From an uncultured Mediterraneibacter sp. (GTDB lineage Bacteria > Bacillota > Clostridia > Lachnospirales > Lachnospiraceae): 64,000 bases of DNA. This document shows, in pieces, positions 8,262-19,068 of the stretch; position 1 is the first letter of the stretch; each line of letters starts with the position of its first letter. The notes below the pieces were generated by a model, which searched no databases, was not told the origin of the DNA, and saw only the letters and a list, made by a program, of their open reading frames with translations. Position numbers and translations under genes: made by a program. Where the stretch lies: positions 62,001-126,000 of the forward strand of contig CALWQP010000003.1 in assembly GCA_944383695.1 (NCBI GenBank). The letters are read 5' to 3'.

Positions 8262-9152
8262 ATGGTATTCTGGCTGTGCTGTCTCATCAGCATATTTATC
8301 ATCATTATCACAATACTTGTCATCAAGATCCATCTGCTGAGAAAAGCAGCTGATGAGATTTCAGATGCCTTTTCGGACCGGGTAACGTCTGACACCAATG
8401 TGCTGATCGACCTGTCCAGCCGGGACCGGCATATGCAGGGACTTGCTGACACCATTAATACAGAGCTCAGGAAACTTCAAAGTGACAGACAGCGTTATCA
8501 GCAGGGAGATGCAGAACTGAAGAATGCTGTCACCAACATCTCACACGATCTGCGGACGCCTCTGACTGCCATCTGGGGTTATCTGGACATGCTGGATAAA
8601 GAGAAGCAGAGCGAAAACACAAAAAGGTATGTGAAAATCATCCGGGGACGCACGGAAATCATGACTCAGCTCACAGAGGAGTTGTTCCGCTACTCCGTGT
8701 TTACTTCTGTTTCAGGCGGCACGCCGAGCGAGCCTGTCATCCTGAACAGTGTCTTGGAGGAGAGCATTTCCGCATTGTACGCCTCTCTGAAAGAAAGCCG
8801 GATCACTCCCTCCATCTCCATGCCCGACGCAAAAGTGAGACGGATGCTCAACCGCAATGCCCTCTCCCGCATCTTCGAGAATATCATCAGCAATGCCGTC
8901 AAATACAGCGACGGAGACCTTGAGATCACCCTGGAGGACAACGGCAGGATCACATTTGCCAATCACGCGGAAAAGCTGAATGAAATACAGGTCGGGCGTC
9001 TGTTCGACCGTTTCTACACCGTAGAGACTGCCGCCTCCTGCTCAACAGGACTGGGGCTTTCCATCGCCAGAGCGCTGACAGAGCAGATGGGCGGCAGCAT
9101 TACAGCAGAATACAAACATGGGATGATACTTGTTCATGTACATTTTCCATAA
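8262..9152 (+). CDS. Membrane sensor histidine kinase
   Basis: One N-terminal membrane helix (about 3-24) with almost no external loop is followed by a short linker and a HisKA domain, with H95 in NISHDLRTPLTAIWGYLDML. The HATPase domain contains the N-box FENIISNAVKYSDG and the G2-type GLGLSIARALTEQMGG. Length is 296 residues. Kinases this short at the N-terminus usually sense through their partner ABC transporter or within the membrane. It is the last gene of the operon with the response regulator and ABC pair, and pairs with that regulator. Confidence 0.92.
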   Translation: MVFWLCCLISIFIIIITILVIKIHLLRKAADEISDAFSDRVTSDTNVLIDLSSRDRHMQGLADTINTELRKLQSDRQRYQQGDAELKNAVTNISHDLRTPLTAIWGYLDMLDKEKQSENTKRYVKIIRGRTEIMTQLTEELFRYSVFTSVSGGTPSEPVILNSVLEESISALYASLKESRITPSISMPDAKVRRMLNRNALSRIFENIISNAVKYSDGDLEITLEDNGRITFANHAEKLNEIQVGRLFDRFYTVETAASCSTGLGLSIARALTEQMGGSITAEYKHGMILVHVHFP

Positions 9153-9169
9153 TATCTGCTATAATATCA

Positions 9170-9199
9170 GGGCCGGCATACACAGACCGGCCCTACATT
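9170..9199 (+). terminator. Terminator after the histidine kinase
   Basis: GGGCCGG (9170-9176) and CCGGCCC (9187-9193), followed by TACATTTTTG. It separates the peptide-sensing operon from lepB. Confidence 0.65.
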
Positions 9200-9226
9200 T
9201 TTGTTAACAGAAACAGGAGCTTTCAC

Positions 9227-9799
9227 ATGGTTCGCAGAAGAAGAAGAAAACGTTATAGAAGAAATAGAAATAGGATGAGTCCCTGGGAATCAGAGTTGAT
9301 TCAATGGTCAATTGTCATTATCAGCGCGGTCGTGCTTGCCGTACTGATCAATTCATTTGTTATCGTAAATGCCCAGATCCCTTCCGGATCCATGGAAAAC
9401 ACGATTATGACCGGCGATCGGGTATTCGGCAACCGTCTTGCCTATGCGTTCAGCAACCCGAAACGCTTTGATATCATCATCTTCAGATATCCGGATGATG
9501 AGAGCCAGCTCTTTATCAAACGGATCATCGGACTTCCCGGGGAGACTGTGGAGATCCGCGATGGAAACATTTATCTCAATGGCTCGGATGAGCCTCTGGA
9601 AGACGTCGCTATAAAGGAGCCCATGGAGGGCAGTTTCGGACCGTACACCGTGCCCAAAGGCAGCTATTTCGTCATGGGTGACAACCGGAACAATTCCAGG
9701 GATTCCCGGTACTGGGAGCACACATTTGTCTCAATGGATGAAATCCTGGGTAAAGCCGTATTTCGGTACTGGCCGGTGAATGAAATGAAATTTCTGTAA
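9227..9799 (+). CDS. lepB: Signal peptidase I
   Basis: This 190-residue type I signal peptidase starts with a very basic cytoplasmic tail, then has one membrane helix (about 25-48). The catalytic Ser is S55 in IPSGSMENT and the general-base Lys is K98 in FIKRIIGLPGE. The box-E motif is VMGDNRNNSRDSR. It cleaves signal peptides on the outer face of the membrane. It is one of three type I signal peptidases in the window, and this one is monocistronic, ending at a bidirectional terminator. Confidence 0.95.
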   Translation: MVRRRRRKRYRRNRNRMSPWESELIQWSIVIISAVVLAVLINSFVIVNAQIPSGSMENTIMTGDRVFGNRLAYAFSNPKRFDIIIFRYPDDESQLFIKRIIGLPGETVEIRDGNIYLNGSDEPLEDVAIKEPMEGSFGPYTVPKGSYFVMGDNRNNSRDSRYWEHTFVSMDEILGKAVFRYWPVNEMKFL

Positions 9800-9820
9800 G
9801 CGGAGTCAAATAAATCTCAA

Positions 9821-9862
9821 AAAAGGCATCCTCACGGCTTCTATTCCATGATGATGCCTTTT
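9821..9862. terminator. Bidirectional terminator between lepB and the convergent gene
   Basis: AAAAGGCATC (9821-9830) pairs with GATGCCTTTT (9853-9862), with A/T runs on both sides. Confidence 0.75.
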
Positions 9863-9869
9863 CCTGTTT

Positions 9870-10544
9870 TTATTCTTCTCCCACATCCTCGATCAGCAGC
9901 GAATCCAGCTCATCCATATCCTCCTGATCGATCGTAAACTCCCGGCTGCCTTCCTTTTTCACCCGAAGCACCACATCCTCGGCCTCTCCGTACAGCATTC
10001 CTGAGTCTACATGGCTTTTTAGCACATCGTAGTAAATCTGATAAATCTGATTCTGCATCTCTTCTTCCCCGGGCATTTCAGCGCCGTTCATGACGCTGTT
10101 CGTGACCTGATCCGCATACTCCTGGGCCTTTTCCTGAAATGTCCCATATGTATCCGGGAACAGGGTAACCGGTTTTACCTTGACTGTCACCTCATAGATG
10201 CCGGCTTCTTTCTTTACCGGCTGTCCCACTGTATAGCTGACCCGCTTCGCAAGCTCACTGAACAGTTCTCTATATTGAGGCAGAAGTGCTTCCGGCATGG
10301 ATGATGTCTCAAATCCTTTCATGGTAGCGTTCAGATTATCTTCAAATATCTGTGCCGCCTCTTCTTCCGGGATTCCTGTAATCTCCACATACTTGTCCGT
10401 TTTATTCTTATAAGACACATCCAGTACAGCTCTCACATATTCTCCTGCATCAAACCGGTTCATATACAGATAAGCCCCTGCCGCGGCTCCGGCCACAAGG
10501 ACAACGATCACTGCCGCGATCAGAATGATCCTCCTCTTTGTCAT
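9870..10544 (-). CDS. Hypothetical single-pass membrane protein with extracytoplasmic domain
   Basis: The 224-residue protein has a basic start (MTKRR), one membrane helix (about 5-28) and a 190-residue outer domain rich in acidic residues, ending EDVGEE. I see no catalytic motif and do not recognise the family. ATG 10544 is preceded by GAAGGAGG; an in-frame ATG nine codons upstream lacks a site. The gene is separate from the ABC genes upstream (205-base gap) and ends at the bidirectional terminator. A cell-surface or lipoprotein-like accessory role is only a guess. Confidence 0.65.
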   Translation of the reverse strand: MTKRRIILIAAVIVVLVAGAAAGAYLYMNRFDAGEYVRAVLDVSYKNKTDKYVEITGIPEEEAAQIFEDNLNATMKGFETSSMPEALLPQYRELFSELAKRVSYTVGQPVKKEAGIYEVTVKVKPVTLFPDTYGTFQEKAQEYADQVTNSVMNGAEMPGEEEMQNQIYQIYYDVLKSHVDSGMLYGEAEDVVLRVKKEGSREFTIDQEDMDELDSLLIEDVGEE

Positions 10545-10749
10545 ATCCTTCCTCCTTCTTTTTCGCGGCATCTGCCTGTACAGACATCATTTTCAGGGCA
10601 GATGCACCGCACATACTACTGTGATCTGCCACAGTATACCACTCCATATAAAAGAAAAAAGAAGAATCCTGTCGCCTTTGTTAAAATAATTACTTCGCAA
10701 AAATCTGCTTCACAATATGATCGGCGAATTTATCAAACAGCGAGTAAAC

Positions 10750-12795
10750 TCATTTGCCCGGCATCACCGCACAGTCCACCGGGATCAGGGAATTTGTCTC
10801 TGTCTCCTCTATGACAGCTTTGATTTCTTTCGAATGATCCAGCGGATACAGAAGGGGCTGTAAATCCAGTTCATAGGGCACCAGTTTTTCCTTCCACTCC
10901 GCCACTTCTTCCGGCTTCTCATAGAAGGATGTGCTGACTCCTCCCACAGAACCGCGGGGTGCAGAGAACAGACTCTCCCTGACCTCCACAGATTCTACCG
11001 GATAATCTTTCAAGGTCTTTTCCATATTCACGCCGTTTGCTGCCAGAATGGAACACGTGCGCTCAAAGAACGGATACACGACCATGTCCGTAACTTTTCC
11101 GCTCTTTGAAGACCGGATTTTCACGCTCCCGGCAGGAAGCGCTGTGGTCAGTTCTGCCATCTCAAACTCCGCCACATCTTCTCGGTACGCTTCCACAAGG
11201 CCCTCCTTATCTTCTGCCGTCAGTTTCATCCCATTCCCAGTCACTCCGTCATCCCACGTGAACCGATCCTCTCCCACTTCTGCCAGATTTACGGCGGGAT
11301 AAGCGATCTGCTTATATTCTGCCGTCTCATAGACAGCGGCAAATGCCTCTACTTCTTCTCTGGCAAGGGGATAAGTCCGGTAATGATCGGAGCCGTCTTC
11401 CAGATGATAGCACACCGTCGCCCAAGTGTATACACTGCCGCCGGAATCCCGGGCATCTATGCCGTTCTGTTCCCCCATGTCTGATTCTGCTTCTGCATGG
11501 CCCTGTCCACGGACAATCTCCCGAAGCCAGCCAAGAGCCGCGCTCTTCCCCTCACCGGTGAGCGTATATTTTACAAGCTGGTCATCTGTTTCATAATCCT
11601 CCCGGTTTCCCTGCACCTGCAAATAGATGTCATAACTCATTCCCAGACCGTCGATACTGATACCCACGCTGGCTGCCTCTTCCGGGAAATACGAATCATA
11701 GGAAGAGGCCCCTGCAGGAAATAGGATACACACAGCCACAGCTGACGCAGAGGATATGACAAGCTGCCATTTCCGGCGCAAGAACCCTGTTCCCGGATTT
11801 TTCAACACGATTTCCAGCAGACAGTGCACTGCTGATGCCACGGCTGTACTGACCACCACCGCCGAAATTCCGGCAGTCAGCCTTCCGGTCTCCATCAGAC
11901 CTGACATATCGAGCGCAAATCCTGCCGCCCACACGCCTGCAAGAAAGGACACGCCGGCCTCAGCTATGCGCTCCGCCGCCAAGACAGCAAATATCCGTCC
12001 GGTACGCTCTGTCTTTCTCCTTCTCTGCGCAAATGCAGTCAGCAGGAGCAGCAAGACAATCCAGACCAGACACGCCGCGATCATCTCACCATCCGGCATA
12101 AACCGGAGGACAAGAGGCTTTTCATACACATCCCTTCCAGTCAGCGCCCCGGCCAGAGAAAACGGAGAGAGGACCGCCGTCAGCTTTTCTAAAAGCGGAA
12201 TCCTGTAGTACGTCTGAAAATAGCCTGAAGCAAAGGTGACAAACACATTTCCGACAAGGATATGGAAATAAAAGATAAAAACGCCGCACATGACCAGAGA
12301 GGATATCACATTGCCGCAGACTGTGATGCACAAGATCCCTATATGATAAAAGATCAGAAACACACCTGCCGTGACCAGAAAGCTTTTTCCTGTATAACTC
12401 AAGACAAAGGACGCAAATTCCACATCAACGGCGGACTGGAAGATTCCGCAGGCCGCCATGGCAAATGCCAGAGGGAGAAGGGAATGGATCAGCCCATGCA
12501 CATAGCTGCCCCAGAACACAGTGCTCTTTTTCACAGGCAGACTATAATAAAAATCCTGTTTCTTCTGCTGGAGCAGATAGAAGAACTCCAGAAAGGCAAG
12601 GCCCAGTCCCAGTCCTGCACCCAGCCATGCCAGCTCTGTACTTCCCATTCCGAAATAAGTATAATCCGTATCAAAGCTCAGCCGGGTGATCGAGAGGACG
12701 GTGTACACAAGCATTGTGCCCCAGCCCAGGAACGCGGCAAGATGTCCTCTGCCCGCTTCTCTTATCCAGTTAATGAAGCACTTTGCGGATGTCAT
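10750..12795 (-). CDS. Large ABC-2 type permease with extracytoplasmic C-terminal region
   Basis: The 681-residue protein has about six membrane segments in its first 270 residues and two or three more up to about residue 370. A soluble domain of about 300 residues follows, with no catalytic motif. This layout is common in Firmicutes permeases coded next to YtrB-like ATPases. The start overlaps the end of the ATPase gene by 26 bases, which implies translational coupling. It probably exports a lipid, peptide or drug, but the substrate is unknown. It ends without an obvious strong terminator; the 205-base gap after it is unremarkable. Confidence 0.82.
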   Translation of the reverse strand: MTSAKCFINWIREAGRGHLAAFLGWGTMLVYTVLSITRLSFDTDYTYFGMGSTELAWLGAGLGLGLAFLEFFYLLQQKKQDFYYSLPVKKSTVFWGSYVHGLIHSLLPLAFAMAACGIFQSAVDVEFASFVLSYTGKSFLVTAGVFLIFYHIGILCITVCGNVISSLVMCGVFIFYFHILVGNVFVTFASGYFQTYYRIPLLEKLTAVLSPFSLAGALTGRDVYEKPLVLRFMPDGEMIAACLVWIVLLLLLTAFAQRRRKTERTGRIFAVLAAERIAEAGVSFLAGVWAAGFALDMSGLMETGRLTAGISAVVVSTAVASAVHCLLEIVLKNPGTGFLRRKWQLVISSASAVAVCILFPAGASSYDSYFPEEAASVGISIDGLGMSYDIYLQVQGNREDYETDDQLVKYTLTGEGKSAALGWLREIVRGQGHAEAESDMGEQNGIDARDSGGSVYTWATVCYHLEDGSDHYRTYPLAREEVEAFAAVYETAEYKQIAYPAVNLAEVGEDRFTWDDGVTGNGMKLTAEDKEGLVEAYREDVAEFEMAELTTALPAGSVKIRSSKSGKVTDMVVYPFFERTCSILAANGVNMEKTLKDYPVESVEVRESLFSAPRGSVGGVSTSFYEKPEEVAEWKEKLVPYELDLQPLLYPLDHSKEIKAVIEETETNSLIPVDCAVMPGK

Positions 12796-13675
12796 AATCT
12801 TTCCCCTCCATTTCTGCGATAAAAATCTCTTCCAGGCTCATGGGCGCTTCTTTTATCAGTTCGGTATCCCGCGCCCTCAAATTCGACTCCGCATTGCCTT
12901 CGGCGTCGCGGACAACAAGCGTCACAAAGCTTCCGTCCGCATGAAAACGCACCACGTCCAGCTCTTTCCCAAGCTCCTGCTCCAGCCTGTCCATATCTGA
13001 GCCGTCTGCAAACACACACTGATATTTTCTGACATGCTCTGCCCTGCCGCGCATATCCCCTGCTGTCACAAGACCTCCTCTGTGCAGGATCGCAATATTC
13101 CCGCACATATCTTCCAGTTCATTCAGCCGGTGTGAAGCCACTACTGCCGTAAATTTCCTCTCCTTCATCTCCTGGCGGAACAGATTCTTCATAACTTCTG
13201 CCACGATCGGATCAAGTCCGTCGAAAACCTCATCGCAGAGAAGATATTTCGTCCCCGCGCACAGTGCGAGAATAAGAAATGCCTGCCGTTTCATTCCCTT
13301 GGAAAAAGTACGCAAGGGGAGTTTCACATCCAGCTCCAGCGCTTCTGCCATGTAGTTTACATTCTCCAGATCTGTGTCCGGGTACTGGTCTTTATAAAAC
13401 TGCGCCATCTGCTCCATGGACGCATTGGGAAAATAGTACGGATCGTCCGGCAGATAGAAAATCTTCTTCTTTGCCTCCTCAAGCGGATCCCCATCAACGA
13501 GCACGCCCCCTGAGTCAGCTTCCAGTATACCGGCAAGCATACGCAGAAGTGTAGTCTTTCCCGCACCATTTGTCCCAAGCAGGCCAAACATGATTCCTTC
13601 CGGAACCTCAAGTGATATATTGTTGACCGCACAAATATCATCAAACCTTTTTGTCATATTCTGGATTTGGATCAT
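12770..13675 (-). CDS. ABC transporter ATP-binding protein (YtrB-like)
   Basis: The 301-residue ATPase has Walker A GTNGAGKTT, the signature FSKGMKRQ, Walker B LLCDEVFDGLDP and the H-loop VASHRLNEL. The signature and Walker B are slightly unusual: Cys before the DE pair, and EVFDGLDP rather than EPxxGLDP. ATG 13675 follows GAGGAAGAG; an upstream in-frame ATG has no site. It forms a two-gene exporter with the large permease that overlaps its 3' end. No regulator of the GntR type is adjacent. Confidence 0.9.
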   Translation of the reverse strand: MIQIQNMTKRFDDICAVNNISLEVPEGIMFGLLGTNGAGKTTLLRMLAGILEADSGGVLVDGDPLEEAKKKIFYLPDDPYYFPNASMEQMAQFYKDQYPDTDLENVNYMAEALELDVKLPLRTFSKGMKRQAFLILALCAGTKYLLCDEVFDGLDPIVAEVMKNLFRQEMKERKFTAVVASHRLNELEDMCGNIAILHRGGLVTAGDMRGRAEHVRKYQCVFADGSDMDRLEQELGKELDVVRFHADGSFVTLVVRDAEGNAESNLRARDTELIKEAPMSLEEIFIAEMEGKDYDIRKVLH

Positions 13676-13754
13676 AAACTCTTCCTCCTCGATCAGTATA
13701 CAACACATTGTAACAAATTTGTAATATTTGCGCAACATTTATATGGTCCAGCGC

Positions 13755-14738
13755 TCATACGACTTCCCATGGGTCTTCCTTCCCCTCTGCCCGCAGCAGA
13801 CAGCTCTCTATGGAATGTTTTACCATATCACTCACCGCCTGGTCCGTGTAAAACGCCATGTGCGGGGTCACGACCACATTCGGGAATCCTCTGAGGATAT
13901 ACAGATCGCGCTTGCTGAGCACGTCTGATTTGCGGTCATGGTAATACATGCCGAACTCATCCTCGATCACATCCAGCCCCGCGGCTCCGACTTTGCCCGA
14001 TTCAATGCCTCCGATCAGCGCCTTTGTATCAATCAGGCCACCCCTGGCCGTGTTGACAATGACCACGCCCTCCTTCATCCTGCTGATGGCTTCTTTTCCG
14101 ATGAGATGAAAATTATCTTCAAGGAGAGGCATGTGCAGGGTGATCAGGTCACACTCTTTGTAAATTGTATCCAGATCCGCATACTGAGCGTGCTCCTTCA
14201 CAGCCTTGTTCTCGTATTTGTCATATGCATAGATTTTACATCTGAAACCGGACAAATCCCGGATCACCGCCTGTCCGATCCGCCCTGTCCCCAACACTCC
14301 GACTGTCAGGTTGGGAAGTTCTTTTCCCTGGATGCCCGGCAAGGAGAAATCATTGAGCGCCCCTCTCTGCATGATCCGTTTCATCTTGCGGATAGACATG
14401 AGCATCAGCATGACCGTATAATCCGCCACGCATTCCGGGGAGTAAGATACATTGCTCACGTGAATACCGAACTCCTTCGCCGCAGCGATATCCACATGGT
14501 CATACCCCACTGTCCTCGTAGAGATCATCCTGACCCCCAGCTCATGAAATTTCTTCATCAGTTCCCGATCGATCTTTGACGTGATGATGGTCACATATTC
14601 ATACCCCTCTGCCAGATGCGCATTTTCCAGTGTAGGCTCGTCCGTACAGATGCCGAGCTCCACTCCATACTCCTCCGAAAACTTCTGAAAATATTCCGCC
14701 TCGTCAAATTTTCTGTAATTGTATACAAAAATCTTCAT
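13755..14738 (-). CDS. D-isomer-specific 2-hydroxyacid dehydrogenase (D-lactate dehydrogenase type)
   Basis: The 327-residue NAD-dependent enzyme has the Rossmann motif VLGTGRIGQAV (about 145-155). The substrate-binding and catalytic residues are R in VNTARGGLID, E in VIEDEFG and H in VTPHMAFYT. The family reduces pyruvate or related 2-ketoacids to the D-hydroxyacid. The internal match to the LdhA/VanH group, with YDHVDIAAAKE near residue 78, favours D-lactate dehydrogenase. It follows the HAD phosphatase gene with a 34-base gap and may be co-transcribed. Start ATG 14738 gives the family's usual MKIFVYN-type N-terminus. Confidence 0.88.
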   Translation of the reverse strand: MKIFVYNYRKFDEAEYFQKFSEEYGVELGICTDEPTLENAHLAEGYEYVTIITSKIDRELMKKFHELGVRMISTRTVGYDHVDIAAAKEFGIHVSNVSYSPECVADYTVMLMLMSIRKMKRIMQRGALNDFSLPGIQGKELPNLTVGVLGTGRIGQAVIRDLSGFRCKIYAYDKYENKAVKEHAQYADLDTIYKECDLITLHMPLLEDNFHLIGKEAISRMKEGVVIVNTARGGLIDTKALIGGIESGKVGAAGLDVIEDEFGMYYHDRKSDVLSKRDLYILRGFPNVVVTPHMAFYTDQAVSDMVKHSIESCLLRAEGKEDPWEVV

Positions 14739-14772
14739 CTCTTCTACCTCGTTTTCCAATATCCCACTGCGC

Positions 14773-15564
14773 CTATATCAGTCCGTAATGCCGCATCGCG
14801 TGGGCGAGCCCATCCTCTTCGACCGTCTTTGTCACGTACTCAGCATATGGTTCCAGCACCTCCGCGTGAGCTCCCATTGCCACTGCGTGATCCGCATACT
14901 CAAACATCGCAAGATCATTGCTGCTGTCCCCGAACACATACACCTGGTCCTTCTCAAATCCAAGCCGGTCCACGATGAACTCACATGCCGTGGCCTTGGA
15001 ATACTCCTTCTGGATCACCTCGTATGCGTTATCTCCTCTGTCCAACGCCTCCATATCCTCATCTATAAACGCAAGAAATGAGTCCAGGTCGCTTTTCTCA
15101 TCTGCATATACGAACAGCTTGTCATAGACAAACCTGCCGCTCTCAAGCGGACACTCAAGCCCCATTCCTTTCGCTCTGAAATATCTTCTAGTTGACTCCA
15201 GCTTGTCGAACCTGCTGATCCGCTCCGGAAAGTATACATCTTCCGGACCCTCCGCGATGCCGCCAAGGTTACACTGGGACATTTTGGCGATAACTGCCTC
15301 CCCCCGCTCCGGTGATAATGATCTGGCAAACAGCAGCTCATCATGATAAACGATGCATGTCCCGCACCCGCAAAGGAATCCGTCAAAAGGAAGCCCTCTG
15401 ATTTCTGACGGAACACTGCATATCGTCCTGCCTGTATTGACAAACAGCAGGTGTCCTGCTTTCTTCGCTTCCCAAAGCGCTTCTGCTGCGCTCTCCGGTA
15501 TCTCCTTCGTAATCTCGCTGAGCAGAGTTCCGTCAATATCAAAAAATAAAACTGATCTTTTCAT
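14773..15564 (-). CDS. Cof-type HAD hydrolase
   Basis: The 263-residue protein has HAD motif I, FFDIDGTLL (D9, D11), motif II NTGRT, a C2-type cap in the middle and motif IV VYFGDSSND-like sequence (VYVFGDSSNDLAMFEYADHAVAMG). Cof-type enzymes dephosphorylate small metabolites such as sugar phosphates or flavin and pyridoxal phosphates, often with low specificity. The ATG follows AGAAGGAG. Its pairing with a D-hydroxyacid dehydrogenase gives no clear pathway. Confidence 0.88.
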   Translation of the reverse strand: MKRSVLFFDIDGTLLSEITKEIPESAAEALWEAKKAGHLLFVNTGRTICSVPSEIRGLPFDGFLCGCGTCIVYHDELLFARSLSPERGEAVIAKMSQCNLGGIAEGPEDVYFPERISRFDKLESTRRYFRAKGMGLECPLESGRFVYDKLFVYADEKSDLDSFLAFIDEDMEALDRGDNAYEVIQKEYSKATACEFIVDRLGFEKDQVYVFGDSSNDLAMFEYADHAVAMGAHAEVLEPYAEYVTKTVEEDGLAHAMRHYGLI

Positions 15565-15791
15565 TATCTTCTCCTTCTGCCGTCAGAAAGACCGCGTCCG
15601 CGGAAAATCCGGTCCAGCGCCTTCATTCCGCAAATACGGTCTCTGATTTTCTATTTTCTGCTATGCTTTCTTTACTTCTATTATCAACTGTTCTCTGAGC
15701 TTGTCAATCTTTTTAGCTAACTTTTAGTGCAAACCTCAGGATTTTATACATATATTATTTATAACCTCCATGTTCTGAAGGGATATCTGAC

Positions 15792-16652
15792 ATGAAACAT
15801 TTTATCTCACACAGGCTCCGTCCATTCTGCCAAAACATCCTCCTGACAAAAAGGACCGGGATTTTTCTCCTGCTCTTCCTTGCCTCGTATGCTGTTGGAA
15901 CCGGCATTGGTTTTCTCGAAGAACAGATCCACGCCCATGCGGATACCGGATCTGTCGCCGCTTCTGCCGATGGGAACTGGGGGCTGAGCTTCCAGGAAGA
16001 CGGCCAGCCACCAGTTGCCAATGCCACTTTTGAAGAGCTGGCACAGTACGACGCCTTTTATGCACAGGACACAGATGAAAAAATCATGTATCTGACATTT
16101 GACTGCGGGTATGAGAATGGAAATACCGGGGGGATACTTGACGCTTTGAAAAAGCACGGCGTCTCCGCTACATTTTTTGTAGTAGGGACTTACATAGAAT
16201 CAGAACCTGAACTGATCAAAAGAATGGTAGAAGAAGGACACACTGTCGGAAACCACACATGGCATCATCCTGATATGTCACAGATCGCATCGTTGGATTC
16301 CTTCCAAAAGGAACTGAAAGATGTGGAAGACGCCTACAAAGAAGTGACCGGAGAAGAAATGACAAAATACTACCGTCCGCCTCAGGGAAAGTTCAGCGAA
16401 ACAAATCTCCGGATGGCAAAGGAGCTGGGCTATAAGACTTTCTTCTGGAGTCTTGCCTATGTAGACTGGTACGATGATGACCAGCCCACAAAAGAAGAAG
16501 CCTTCGATAAACTGCTCGGACGCATCCATCCGGGAGCAGTCGTGCTGCTCCACAACACATCCGATACCAATGCCGCGATACTGGATGAACTACTTGGGAA
16601 ATGGGAGGAAATGGGATATCAGATAAGACCACTGGAAGAACTGACTGAGTAA
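15792..16652 (+). CDS. PdaA-like polysaccharide deacetylase
   Basis: The 286-residue protein has an N-terminal membrane anchor or signal (about 22-42) and a NodB deacetylase domain. Motif 1 is TFDCGYENGNT, motif 2 HTWHHPD (metal-binding His residues), motif 3 RPPQGKFSE and motif 5 HPGAVVLLHNTS. TFDxGYENG and the Gly-rich region are characteristic of delta-lactam-forming PdaA, which removes the N-acetyl group from muramic acid in spore cortex peptidoglycan. The gene is alone, 140 bases after an AT-rich stretch, and runs into the long inverted repeat before groEL. A sporulation role is inferred from the subfamily and from sigK nearby. Confidence 0.85.
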   Translation: MKHFISHRLRPFCQNILLTKRTGIFLLLFLASYAVGTGIGFLEEQIHAHADTGSVAASADGNWGLSFQEDGQPPVANATFEELAQYDAFYAQDTDEKIMYLTFDCGYENGNTGGILDALKKHGVSATFFVVGTYIESEPELIKRMVEEGHTVGNHTWHHPDMSQIASLDSFQKELKDVEDAYKEVTGEEMTKYYRPPQGKFSETNLRMAKELGYKTFFWSLAYVDWYDDDQPTKEEAFDKLLGRIHPGAVVLLHNTSDTNAAILDELLGKWEEMGYQIRPLEELTE

Positions 16653-16874
16653 ATCTGTATCTTTGAAAATCCTGCATTTTCTGCTGGGGACTGCCGATCG
16701 GATGAACGCAGAAAACCGCAGGTCCTTATTTGCAACGCCTTTTGTGGATGGGGATGTGGGGATTCCGGAACGGAGCTAAGCCCCATATCCCCATCCACAA
16801 ATATGCCTTGAAATACTTTCCTGCGGTTTTCGAAGGCTTTATCTATTGCCCATCCTCACAGACAAATCCAGATT
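16653..16874. repeat. Long inverted repeat, copy A of an intergenic family
   Basis: The element fills the whole gap between the pdaA-like and groEL stop codons. Its left arm and the reverse complement of its right arm align over about 100 bases. Shared words include GAAAACCGCAGG (16711-16722, and inverted at 16820-16831). The centre is a perfect 15 bp stem: TTTGTGGATGGGGAT (16741-16755) against its complement (16787-16801). The right terminus is AAATCCAGATTT. It probably acts as a bidirectional terminator and shares ends with the copies at 26101 and 61447. Confidence 0.75.
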
Positions 16875-18626
<1,752 letters not shown>

Positions 18627-18914
18627 TTATGCCTCTACAATTGCCAGGATATCATTCTGTTTTACGATGATATACTCCTCGCCGTCAAGTTCTACTTCTG
18701 TGCCGGAGTATTTGGAATATATTACCTTATCACCAGGTTTAACCTGCATTATAACGTCTTTTCCATCTATATTTCCGCCAGGTCCGACAGCAATGACCTC
18801 TGCCTCCTGCGGCTTCTCCTTCGCCTGTCCCGGCAGCATGATACCGGATTTTGTTGTTTCCTCTGCTGCTAACTGTTTTAAAACAATTTTGTCACCCAAT
18901 GGTACTAACTTCAT
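18627..18914 (-). CDS. groES: Co-chaperonin GroES
   Basis: The 95-residue protein is full length for GroES. It has MKLVPLGDKIVLKQ at the start, the mobile loop region around residues 18-32 (EETTKSGIMLPGQAKEKP), and the roof and C-terminal beta strands. It caps the GroEL ring. A strong TTAAGGAGG ribosome binding site precedes the ATG. CIRCE lies 27 bases upstream of the start. Confidence 0.98.
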   Translation of the reverse strand: MKLVPLGDKIVLKQLAAEETTKSGIMLPGQAKEKPQEAEVIAVGPGGNIDGKDVIMQVKPGDKVIYSKYSGTEVELDGEEYIIVKQNDILAIVEA

Positions 18915-18940
18915 TGTAATTCCTCCTTAAGCTTTTCTTG

Positions 18941-18967
18941 TTAGCACTCATTTATTACGAGTGCTAA
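18941..18967 (-). promoter_or_regulatory. CIRCE operator (HrcA binding site) of groESL
   Basis: TTAGCACTC-N9-GAGTGCTAA is the perfect 27-base CIRCE consensus, placed between promoter and groES. HrcA repression at normal temperature is expected; hrcA itself is not in this window. Confidence 0.97.
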
Positions 18968-18980
18968 GTCCCATGACTAT

Positions 18981-19009
18981 AAAATAGCACTCTGGTTTCG
19001 ATTTGTCAA
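18981..19009 (-). promoter_or_regulatory. Sigma-A promoter of groESL
   Basis: On the minus strand TTGACA (19004-19009), a 17-base spacer and TATTTT (18981-18986), directly upstream of CIRCE. Confidence 0.8.
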
Positions 19010-19045
19010 CATGCTTTATAAGGTTTTTATATTTATCGAAAAACA

Positions 19046-19068
19046 AAGCGTGCCTTTTAAGCACGCTT
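19046..19068 (-). terminator. Terminator overlapping the stop codon of the gene downstream of codY
   Basis: AAGCGTGC/GCACGCTT stem (19046-19053, 19061-19068) followed on the minus strand by TTTGTTTTT. The stop codon of the 108-residue gene sits in the loop. Confidence 0.75.

Noticed and set aside
15749-15757. CATATATTA upstream of the pdaA-like gene as a SigK promoter
   Set aside because: No AC at the 16- or 17-base spacing and no convincing SigG or SigE -35, so the match is only to the -10 and could be chance.
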